Below are positions 5,730 through 11,990 of a stretch of 11,990 bases of DNA, one piece after another. Within the stretch, counting starts at the first letter, position 1; each line of letters opens with the position of its first letter. A model generated the notes under the pieces. That model saw only the letters and a list, made by a program, of their open reading frames with translations, did not search any database and was not told where the DNA came from. The stretch spans positions 1 to 11,990 of the forward strand of contig JACQAF010000082.1 in NCBI GenBank assembly GCA_016195145.1, read 5' to 3'. The position numbers and the translations under genes are program-made. The stretch is from Rhodospirillales bacterium. Its GTDB lineage: Bacteria; Pseudomonadota; Alphaproteobacteria; CACIAM-22H2.

Positions 5730-7889
5730 TCAGCGCGCCGCCGCCGTGGCCGGCATCGGCATGGCGGCACGGTCGAGCGCCGTCAGCACCGCCTCGGCGG
5801 TGAGGATCTCGGGTAGCGGCAATCCTTGCGGCGCACCCGGCCCGTAGACGGCGTTGAACGGAATGCCATAGCGCCCGAAGCTGGCGAGATAGCGGGCGAT
5901 CCGGTCATCCGGCTTGGTCCAGTCGGCCCGCATGGCGATCACGGCATTGGCGGTGGGCGCTTTCTTGCCCGACAGGCGTTCGGCCACGTCGCCGCGCGAC
6001 AGCACGAGCGCCTTGTTCACCTGACAGGTGATGCACCAATCGGCGGTCACGTCGACGAAGACGACCTGATCGGCGGCGACCAGACGGCCAATCTCGTCGC
6101 GGTCGAACGGGCGCCATTGCTCGGGCCCGGCTTTCGTCGCGACGGCGGGGGTTGCGTTGGAGGTAAGCTTGCCCGGCACGATGAAGGCCAGCGTGGCCAG
6201 CGCCGCGATGCCGGCCACGCGCCGGAATCCGCCGCGATCGCCAAGGTTGCGCATCGCCCACAAAAAGACCAGCAGCGCCGCCAGCAGGCCGGCCAGCGTC
6301 ATCGCCGCCGCGCTGTCGAGCTGCGCCGCGACGACCGTGAGCAGCCAGATGACCGTCGCCGCCAGCGCAAGGCCGAGAATACGGCGCATGCCGATCATCC
6401 ATCGTCCCGGCCGCGGCAGCCGCGCGGCGATGCCGGGCAGCGCGGCCACGACGAGATAAGGCAGCGCCAGCCCGATGCCGAGGGCGGCGAATACGGCGAA
6501 GATTTCTCCCGGCCCCCGCGCCAGCGCGAAGCCCACCGCCGTGCCGAGGAACGGGGCCGAACACGGGGTCGCCAGCAGCGTCGCGAAGGCCCCGGTAGCG
6601 AATGACCCGGCGACCGTCGGCTGCCCATGGTCGTCCGCACCGCCGACGCGCCCGAACATGTCGGACAGCCCGCCCGGCAGGCGGATCTCGAACCAGCCCC
6701 ACAGATTGGCGGCGAACAGCGTCAGCAGCAGCGCCATGAAGACGAGGAACACCGGCTGCTGGAACTGGATCCCCCAGCCGACGGCGTATCCGGCCGCCTG
6801 AACCCCAACGAGGGCAGCGGCCAGCGCGAGAAAGGCGGTGAGGATACCTGCCGCCGAAGCGAGGAAGCCGAGGCGGACCCGCGTGCGCCCGGCCCCGCCA
6901 TGGCCGACGAGACCGAGCAGCTTGAGCGACAGGACCGGCAGTACGCAGGGCATGAGATTGAGAATGAACCCGCCGAGCACCGCCAGCCCGAGAATGGCGA
7001 GAAAACTGACATCGAACGCCGAGGACGATGGCGCGAGGCCAAGCGTCAGCTGCCGCTCGACGGCCCGTTCGCCATCGAGGACGGTGAGGGTCATTGCGCT
7101 GCCGGCGAGTTCGGCCGCGGCCGCACGGCCCGCGGCGCGCGCCGGCGCGCGCAGGACCGCGCTGCGCCCGCCATCGGAAAACATCGCTGTCGGCCGGCCG
7201 AAAGTCCATCCCGCCGGCCCTTCGATCAGCACATCAGGCGTCGCCAGCGGCATCATGGCGCGCACTGTCACGGCGATCGCCGGCGACGGCCCGCCGATCC
7301 AGTCGGCGCGCTCGATGGTCAGGCCCTGCCCCGCGCCATCGCCCGGCACGCGGACATTGAAGCGGTCGATGAGATGGGCAAAGGCGCTCGGCCCGGCGGG
7401 GCCCGCCGGCAGGGCGAGCGACAGACTGGCCTCGTAAGGAATGCAGATTTTTTCGCAGGTCAGATAATCGACCTTGAGCGCCAGCGACGCCGCGTCGCCG
7501 GGCCTCGCCAGCCGCGCGTCGATCGGCAACACCACCTCGCCGCCATAACCGAACGTCTCAAGGCCGAAAAGATCGAAACGCTCGGGCGCCGGCCAGCGCA
7601 GATCGGCGCTGGCGAGATTGTTTGAACCGCTCCAGTCGGGCCGCGGCGGAAAACCGGCGTCGCCCGGCGACCGCCAATAGATCTTCCAGCCGGGCTGCAT
7701 GCGGAATTGCAGCCCGAGTCGCTGGGTTTCGGCGCTGCCGGTCGCCACGGTCGCCGACACCAGGCGCACCTGGACCTGGTCCTCGTGCGCCCAGTCGGAC
7801 GCCCCCGGTTCGGCGCGCGCCACGGCCGGCACGCTTGCCAGCAACCCGGCGGCGATGACCCACAGACATAAATAACCTTTTCGAATCAT
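5730..7889 (-). CDS. Protein-disulfide reductase, DsbD/ScsB-like
   Basis: Inner-membrane electron conduit that passes reducing power from cytoplasmic thioredoxin to periplasmic thiol proteins. From ATG 7889 it is 719 residues. Order: signal peptide (1-27, cleavage after ARA); a periplasmic N-domain to about 290 with a CxxxC pair, Cys145 and Cys149 (DYLTCEKICIP), as in ScsB; a DsbD core of about eight membrane helices (about 293-573) with the paired cysteines Cys315 (NLMPCVLPVLSLK) and Cys443 (LLATPCSAPFLG); and a C-terminal thioredoxin-like domain with Cys619/Cys622 (TADWCITCQVNK). All three redox centres are intact. The GTG at 7952 would add 21 residues before the signal peptide, so I prefer ATG 7889, though its Shine-Dalgarno (GGGAA, 14 bases upstream) is weak. 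I give no symbol because dsbD and scsB cannot be separated with certainty. Confidence 0.93.
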   Translation of the reverse strand: MIRKGYLCLWVIAAGLLASVPAVARAEPGASDWAHEDQVQVRLVSATVATGSAETQRLGLQFRMQPGWKIYWRSPGDAGFPPRPDWSGSNNLASADLRWPAPERFDLFGLETFGYGGEVVLPIDARLARPGDAASLALKVDYLTCEKICIPYEASLSLALPAGPAGPSAFAHLIDRFNVRVPGDGAGQGLTIERADWIGGPSPAIAVTVRAMMPLATPDVLIEGPAGWTFGRPTAMFSDGGRSAVLRAPARAAGRAAAAELAGSAMTLTVLDGERAVERQLTLGLAPSSSAFDVSFLAILGLAVLGGFILNLMPCVLPVLSLKLLGLVGHGGAGRTRVRLGFLASAAGILTAFLALAAALVGVQAAGYAVGWGIQFQQPVFLVFMALLLTLFAANLWGWFEIRLPGGLSDMFGRVGGADDHGQPTVAGSFATGAFATLLATPCSAPFLGTAVGFALARGPGEIFAVFAALGIGLALPYLVVAALPGIAARLPRPGRWMIGMRRILGLALAATVIWLLTVVAAQLDSAAAMTLAGLLAALLVFLWAMRNLGDRGGFRRVAGIAALATLAFIVPGKLTSNATPAVATKAGPEQWRPFDRDEIGRLVAADQVVFVDVTADWCITCQVNKALVLSRGDVAERLSGKKAPTANAVIAMRADWTKPDDRIARYLASFGRYGIPFNAVYGPGAPQGLPLPEILTAEAVLTALDRAAMPMPATAAAR

Positions 7890-8142
7890 GTGGTTAACAT
7901 AAGTTCCCGTCGTCGATACCAAAAATGGGCAACCCGCTCTCCGGTTTGCCACCGAAACATTTGCAGTATTCTACCGGTCGATGCCGTTTTCTTGTTCATT
8001 TATATGGTGATCCGCCAGCCGGCGAACCCCACTTTTGCGTGAAAATACGGCGAATGCAGCATGCAAAATGTCGCAGCCGACGGTAGAGGCCCACTTTTTG
8101 ATAAACTTGTTTTAACGAGAGATGGGGCATATTTAAATTGAG
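7890..8142. other. Divergent intergenic region between dsbD-like gene and algH
   Basis: The 253 bp between the two divergent starts is clearly richer in A and T than the genes around it, especially 7970-8010 and 8095-8142, as expected for a region carrying promoters in both directions. I find no convincing gene, RNA structure or long palindrome in it. A possible -10-like TAGAAT lies on the minus strand around 7970 for the dsbD-like gene, but without a good -35 partner. The algH-side promoter candidate is listed separately. Confidence 0.5.
8107..8135 (+). promoter_or_regulatory. algH: Candidate sigma-70-like promoter of algH
   Basis: TTGTTT (8107-8112) and TATTTA (8130-8135) are separated by exactly 17 bp, the optimal spacing, and each differs from the consensus at two or three positions. 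The expected start of transcription, about seven bases past the -10, falls at or very near the A of the algH ATG at 8143. The mRNA may therefore be leaderless, which fits the absence of a Shine-Dalgarno sequence. Short AT-rich matches like this arise by chance, so confidence is modest. Confidence 0.4.
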
Positions 8143-8718
8143 ATGGCACATAGTCTGAAAATCCCGACTTATCTCACGGGGCATCTGCTGATCGCCATGC
8201 CGCAGATGCAAGACCCCCGTTTCGAGCGCAGCGTCATTTACATGTGCGCGCACAACTCCGATGGCGCGATGGGCCTCGTAGTCAACAAGCTCTTCGACCA
8301 GCTGAGCTTTCCCGATCTGCTCGAGCAGCTGAATATCGAAACCGGGCCGCGCACCGAACAGATCCGGGTTCACTTCGGCGGTCCGGTCGAATCGGGCCGC
8401 GGCTTCGTGCTCCATTCCGACGATTATGTCCGCGACGGCACGCTCAAGGTCGAGTCGGGCTTCGCATTGACCGCAACCGTCGATATTCTGCGCGCCATCG
8501 CCGTCGGCGAAGGGCCGCGCAACAGCCTTCTGGCGCTCGGCTATGCCGGCTGGGGCCCCGGCCAGCTGGAGACCGAGATCGTCGCCAATGGCTGGCTGAC
8601 GATACCGGCGGATGAAAAACTGGTATTCGGCGCCGATCTCGACGGCAGGTGGCGCGACGCGCTCGCCAAGATCGGGGTCGAACTTGGCGCGCTCTCCGGC
8701 CAGGCCGGCCACGCCTAG
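8143..8718 (+). CDS. algH: YqgE/AlgH family protein (UPF0301/DUF179)
   Basis: A 191-residue cytoplasmic protein of the conserved YqgE/AlgH family. Marks: YLTGHLLIAMPQMQDPRFERSVIYMC at residues 10-35 (in part a family signature), GAMGLVVNK, the FGGPVESGRGFVLHS segment in the middle, and LLALGYAGWGPGQLETEI followed by NGWL toward the C-terminus. The family is named after a Pseudomonas alginate regulator, but its biochemical role remains unclear; there is no DNA-binding domain. An in-frame TAA at 8134-8136 lies just upstream, so ATG 8143 is the first possible ATG, yet no Shine-Dalgarno lies in the normal range; the nearest G-run ends 15 bases away. Its stop TAG shares the four bases CTAG (8715-8718) with the stop of the convergent M16 peptidase. 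It is divergent from the dsbD-like gene. Confidence 0.95.
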   Translation: MAHSLKIPTYLTGHLLIAMPQMQDPRFERSVIYMCAHNSDGAMGLVVNKLFDQLSFPDLLEQLNIETGPRTEQIRVHFGGPVESGRGFVLHSDDYVRDGTLKVESGFALTATVDILRAIAVGEGPRNSLLALGYAGWGPGQLETEIVANGWLTIPADEKLVFGADLDGRWRDALAKIGVELGALSGQAGHA

Positions 8719-9971
8719 CCGAATCGCCTGGCCAGCCGCGCATAGGGTTCGAGCCCGCCAAGCGGCCCCATCGCCGCAATCGTCGGCCGGCCGACGAATA
8801 GCCGTCGCGCGACGCGCGTAATGTCTTCCGGCGTCACCGCATCGATGCAGCGCGAGATTTCATCGGGCGGGATCGGTCGCCCGTAAATCAGGATGTTCGA
8901 GCCAAGCGCGTCCATGCGCGCATTGGTGCTCTCCAGCGACATGAGCAGCCCGGCCTTCATCTGCGCGCGGGCGCGACGGATTTCCTCGGCGTCGATCGGC
9001 GCGGTGACCGCGCGCATTTCCTCGGCCAGCACGGGGATCATCTCGGCCGTTTCGCGTTCGCCGGTGCCGGTATAGACGCCGAAGATTCCGCCGTCGAGAT
9101 ACGACGCCGAGAAGGCGGAGATCGTGTAGCACAACCCCCGCCGTTCGCGGATTTCCTGGAACAGGCGCGACGACATCCCGCCGCCGAGCAATGTCGCCAG
9201 AACGGCGGCGGAATAATAATCGGGGTCGGTGAACGATACGCCCGGAAAGCCGAGCACGAAATGAACCTGTTCGAGATCTTCTTCGGCGCGGAACTCGCCG
9301 CCGGCATAGCGCGCCGCCTCGCTGCCGTTTTCGCCCGCCGGCGGCAGGTCGGCAAACGCTGCGGCCGCCATCGCCACCAGCCGTTCGTGCTCGATGCGCC
9401 CGGCCGCCGCTAGCACCATGTTGCGCGCGCCGTAATGACGCTGCCGGTAATCGACCAGCGTCGCGCGCGGCAAACCGGCGATCGTTTCGGCGCGGCCGAG
9501 GATCGGCCGCCCCAACGCCTGGCCGGGAAAAGCGGTCTCGTGAAAGCGGTCGAAAATGGCGTCGTCGGGTGTGTCCTCGACCTGGCCGAGCTCCTGCAGG
9601 ATCACCCCGCGCTCGCGCTCGAATTCCTGCGGATCGTAGACCGAGCGCAGCAGAATGTCGGCGAGAATGTCGAGGCCGAGGGCGACGTCTTCCTTCAGCA
9701 CCTTGACGTAATAGGCGGTCTGCTCGCGGCCGGTCTGCGCGTTCATCTGGCCGCCGACGGCCTCGATCTCCTCGGCGATTTGGCGGGCGCTGCGCGTCGT
9801 CGTGCCCTTGAACGCCATATGTTCGAGCAGATGCGCCACGCCATTGGTTTCGGCGACTTCGTGGCGCGTGCCGACGCCGATATAGACGCCGAGCGACGCG
9901 GTCTCGACCCCGTTCATCGTATCTGTGGCGACGCAGAGGCCGTTGGCGAGCGTTGAAACCCGGATGCTCAT
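8715..9971 (-). CDS. M16 family zinc metallopeptidase (processing-peptidase-like)
   Basis: A 418-residue protein of the pitrilysin/mitochondrial processing peptidase family. The inverted zinc motif HxxEH is HLLEH at residues 47-51 (GVAHLLEHMAFKG). The distal zinc ligand Glu127 (ILQELGQVEDTP) lies exactly 76 residues after His51, the spacing of the processing-peptidase beta subunit. The second domain has the LLGGGMSSRLFQEIRERRGLCY segment with the conserved Arg/Tyr pair that contacts substrate. The chain is therefore catalytically complete. There is no signal peptide, so it is likely cytoplasmic; the substrate is unknown. Its ATG overlaps the thrC stop in an ATGA arrangement (9968-9971), so the two are almost certainly translationally coupled. 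The thrC-M16 pairing recurs in alphaproteobacteria. Its stop shares CTAG with that of algH. Confidence 0.94.
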   Translation of the reverse strand: MSIRVSTLANGLCVATDTMNGVETASLGVYIGVGTRHEVAETNGVAHLLEHMAFKGTTTRSARQIAEEIEAVGGQMNAQTGREQTAYYVKVLKEDVALGLDILADILLRSVYDPQEFERERGVILQELGQVEDTPDDAIFDRFHETAFPGQALGRPILGRAETIAGLPRATLVDYRQRHYGARNMVLAAAGRIEHERLVAMAAAAFADLPPAGENGSEAARYAGGEFRAEEDLEQVHFVLGFPGVSFTDPDYYSAAVLATLLGGGMSSRLFQEIRERRGLCYTISAFSASYLDGGIFGVYTGTGERETAEMIPVLAEEMRAVTAPIDAEEIRRARAQMKAGLLMSLESTNARMDALGSNILIYGRPIPPDEISRCIDAVTPEDITRVARRLFVGRPTIAAMGPLGGLEPYARLARRFG

Positions 9972-11368
9972 GCCGCGACCCGCACCCGGCCGCGTACGAA
10001 ATCCTCGACCGCGCGCAGATCGTTGGGCAGCGCCGTCATCCGCTCCGGCCGGGTCAGCAAATCGCCGAGACGCGCCGGCAGATGCGGGCGCACCCCGGTC
10101 GCGCGCTCGACCGCATCGGGGAATTTCGCCGGATGGGCGCAGGCGAGCGCCACCATCGGCACGCCGCGCTCGCGCTGCGCGGAGGCCATCGTATGCAGCC
10201 CGACCGCGCTATGCGGATCGACCAGCTCGCCCGTGGTCTTGTAGATGCGCTCGATCGCCGCGAGCGTTTCGCGGTCGTCGGCCCGGCCGCCCTCGAACAG
10301 CCGGCCGAGCCGCCGGTGCCGGGCCGGCGACAGGCGCAGCGCGCCGCGCCGGCGGAATCGCGCCATCATCTTGGCGACCGCAGCGCCATTGGACCCGGCG
10401 AGATCGAACAGCAGGCGCTCGAAATTGCTCGACACCTGAATGTCCATGCTCGGCGACAGCGACGGCTCGACCGATGCAACCTTCATCTCGCCCGTGGCGA
10501 GAAGGCGGGCGAGGATGTCGTTACGGTTGGAGCCGATGACCAGCCGGCGAATCGGCAGGCCCATCTGCGCCGCGACATAGGCGGCATAGACATTGCCGAA
10601 ATTGCCGGTCGGCACGGCGAAGGCGATCTTGCGCGCCGGCGCGCCGAGCGACAGCGCCGCGCTGACGTAATAGACGACCTGCGCCGCGATGCGCGCCCAG
10701 TTGATCGAGTTGACCGCCGACAGGCTGTGCGCCTCGCGGAACGGCGCGTCGGCGAACATGCCTTTCACCAGGTCCTGGCAGTCGTCGAACGTGCCCTCGA
10801 CGGCGATGTTGTGGACGTTGGCCGATTGCACCGTCGTCATCTGCCGGCGTTGCACCTCGGACACGCGGCCCTTGGGATGCAGGATGAAGATGTCGATCGC
10901 CGCGCGGTCGCGGCAGGCCTCGATCGCCGCCGAGCCGGTGTCGCCCGAGGTCGCGCCGACGATGGTCGCCCGCCGGCCCTTCGCCGCCAGCACGTGGTCG
11001 AACATCCGTCCGACGAGCTGCAACGCATAATCCTTGAAGGCGAGGGTCGGGCCGTGGAACAGCTCAAGCAGCCAGTCGTCGGCGTCGAGCTGCTTGAGGG
11101 GGGCGACCGCCGGATGGCCGAAGCCACGATACGCATCGTCGATCATCGCCGCGAGGTCGTTGTCGGCGATCGTCCCGCCGACGAAGGGCCGCAGCACGGC
11201 GAATGCGATCTCAGCATAGGGTCGACCAGCCAGCGCCTTCAACTCGATCGCCGGCAGGCGCGGCCAGGATTCGGGCACGTACAGGCCGCCATCGCGGGCA
11301 AGGCCGGCAAGCAGGGCATCGTCAAACGACAGGGTGGGGGCCTCACCCCGGGTAGACACATAGCGCAC
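9968..11368 (-). CDS. thrC: Threonine synthase
   Basis: PLP-dependent cytoplasmic enzyme converting O-phosphohomoserine to threonine, the step after ThrB. The 466 residues match the E. coli/yeast-type enzyme. Visible marks: N-terminal MRYVSTRGEAP; the PLP-binding lysine Lys112 in LAFKDYALQLVGR; the phosphate-binding GATSGDTGSAA (138-148); SINWARIAAQVVYYV; the GNFGNVYAAYVAAQMG segment; and SPSMDIQVSSNFERLLFD. The start is GTG at 11368, fixed by the MRYVSTRG family N-terminus, with a poor Shine-Dalgarno. It follows the M32 carboxypeptidase gene on the same strand after 75 bp and overlaps the M16 peptidase gene by 4 bp. No leader peptide rich in Thr or Ile codons, which would signal attenuation, is visible in the 75-bp gap. 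No broken motif is seen. Confidence 0.97.
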   Translation of the reverse strand: MRYVSTRGEAPTLSFDDALLAGLARDGGLYVPESWPRLPAIELKALAGRPYAEIAFAVLRPFVGGTIADNDLAAMIDDAYRGFGHPAVAPLKQLDADDWLLELFHGPTLAFKDYALQLVGRMFDHVLAAKGRRATIVGATSGDTGSAAIEACRDRAAIDIFILHPKGRVSEVQRRQMTTVQSANVHNIAVEGTFDDCQDLVKGMFADAPFREAHSLSAVNSINWARIAAQVVYYVSAALSLGAPARKIAFAVPTGNFGNVYAAYVAAQMGLPIRRLVIGSNRNDILARLLATGEMKVASVEPSLSPSMDIQVSSNFERLLFDLAGSNGAAVAKMMARFRRRGALRLSPARHRRLGRLFEGGRADDRETLAAIERIYKTTGELVDPHSAVGLHTMASAQRERGVPMVALACAHPAKFPDAVERATGVRPHLPARLGDLLTRPERMTALPNDLRAVEDFVRGRVRVAA

Positions 11369-11443
11369 GGGAATTTTGTCCGCAGGCGGTTGGCTGGGGG
11401 CCGAGACTAGCCTCCGCCCGGCCCTCGGGGCAAGGGGGCCAGC

Positions 11444-11990
11444 CTAGGCCAAATAACGCTGTTCCAAATGGCGTTTATAAACGGCGACATCGAGCGGCCG
11501 GCCGGTCGCCGCGACCACCAGATCGCGGGTCGAGAGGCGCGAGCCCTGGCCGTGGACATGGGTTCGGAGCCACGCGAGCAGGCCGGTGAAATCGCCGCGG
11601 GCGATGGCGGCGGGGATGCCGGGGTCGGTGCGCCGCGCGGCATCGAATAGCTGCGCCGCGGTCATCGCGCCAAGGGTATAGGTCGGGAAATAACCCCACG
11701 CCCCGCCGGGCCAGTGGATGTCCTGCAAACAGCCGTCGCGGTCGTCGGGCGGAACGATGCCCAGCGTCGTCTTCATCCCGTCATTCCACGCCCCCGGCAG
11801 ATCGGCGAGGGCAAGATCGCCCTCGATCATCGCCTTCTCGAGCCGGAAACGCAGGATGACATGCGCGGGATAGGTCGCCTCGTCGGCGTCGACGCGGATC
11901 AGCGAGCGTTCGACGCGGCTATAGAGCCGGTAGAGATTATCCACCGACCAGGCGGGCCCGCGCCCCCCGAAAGCGTCGGCGGCAAGCGGC
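11444..11990 (-). CDS. M32 family carboxypeptidase (Taq type), C-terminal part
   Basis: C-terminal 182 residues of a carboxypeptidase Taq-type (M32) metallopeptidase, which removes C-terminal residues from peptides; cytoplasmic. Family signatures seen are RVDADEATYPAHVILRF, LPGAWNDGMKTTLGI, and GCLQDIHWPGGAWGYFPTYTLGAM, all characteristic of the M32 C-terminal half. A GTG at 11944 could be mistaken for a start. However, the open frame continues without a stop through about 15 more codons (PLAADAFGGRGPAWS) to the right edge, and the family is about 500 residues long, so this is a gene cut by the window edge. The catalytic HEXXH would lie outside the window. Its TAG stop is at 11446-11444. It lies upstream of thrC with a 75-bp gap and may be part of the same transcription unit. 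Confidence 0.93.
   Translation of the reverse strand, partial: PLAADAFGGRGPAWSVDNLYRLYSRVERSLIRVDADEATYPAHVILRFRLEKAMIEGDLALADLPGAWNDGMKTTLGIVPPDDRDGCLQDIHWPGGAWGYFPTYTLGAMTAAQLFDAARRTDPGIPAAIARGDFTGLLAWLRTHVHGQGSRLSTRDLVVAATGRPLDVAVYKRHLEQRYLA

Noticed and set aside
5905..7209. Second minus-strand open frame of about 434 codons inside the dsbD-like gene
   Set aside because: It overlaps the DsbD/ScsB frame on the same strand, is Arg/Ala/Gly-rich with no motif, and the DsbD frame carries every expected cysteine.
7890..7952. GTG at 7952 as the start of the dsbD-like gene
   Set aside because: It would put 21 extra residues before an otherwise complete signal peptide and has no ribosome binding site.
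7996..8712. Minus-strand open frame of 238 codons opposite algH
   Set aside because: Antisense to a complete algH; its extension into the intergenic region has no start signal or known family features.
9953..11410. A 485-codon open frame on the plus strand, opposite thrC
   Set aside because: Same codon-bias shadow: Arg/His/Gly-rich, no domain, fully antisense to a clear threonine synthase.
11369..11443. GC-rich short inverted repeats in the M32-thrC gap as terminator or attenuator
   Set aside because: Stems are imperfect with no T-run, and no Thr/Ile-rich leader peptide is present; GC-rich sequence gives such partial matches by chance.
11444..11944. A short complete 166-residue gene starting at GTG 11944
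   Set aside because: The frame stays open to the window edge and the sequence is the C-terminal half of the much longer M32 carboxypeptidase family.

Overview
The window is a GC-rich stretch of bacterial chromosome that looks like core genome of an alphaproteobacterium, most likely of the Rhodospirillales type. The grounds are gene content and order, not a search: the ispH-thrB-rnhA linkage with a choline-kinase-like ThrB, a thrC-M16 peptidase pair, a ScsB-like DsbD beside algH/yqgE, and a metaxin-like GST divergent from a WYL regulator. Coding density is very high. No gap reaches 300 bases, and I see no RNA gene, transposon, CRISPR array, phage gene or replication origin.

Layout. (1) 1-337, minus strand: a two-motif CDGSH iron-sulfur protein, followed by the start of a lipoprotein gene that runs off the left edge. 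(2) 442-3563, plus strand: a compact operon of ispH (isoprenoid precursors), thrB (homoserine kinase), a secreted SIMPL-domain protein and rnhA. (3) 3579-5184: a metaxin-like GST on the minus strand, divergent from a WYL-domain repressor-type regulator on the plus strand. Between them lies a perfect 32-bp palindrome, which I read as the regulator's operator. (4) 5120-7889, minus strand: a PrxII/Prx5-type peroxiredoxin and a ScsB-like membrane disulfide reductase. (5) 8143-8718, plus strand: algH/yqgE, with no visible ribosome binding site. (6) 8715-11990, minus strand: an M32 carboxypeptidase (cut by the right edge), thrC, and an M16 zinc peptidase that overlaps thrC by 4 bp.

How the genes fit together: thrB and thrC supply the last two steps of threonine synthesis from separate operons. 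The CDGSH protein, GST, peroxiredoxin and DsbD form a loose thiol/iron-sulfur neighbourhood. The SIMPL protein and DsbD act in the envelope.

I found no clearly new biological system. The best leads are the 32-bp palindrome; a possible one-base frameshift near the 3' end of the WYL regulator, whose repair would create a shared CTAG stop like the one seen at algH/M16; and the SD-less, possibly leaderless start of algH.
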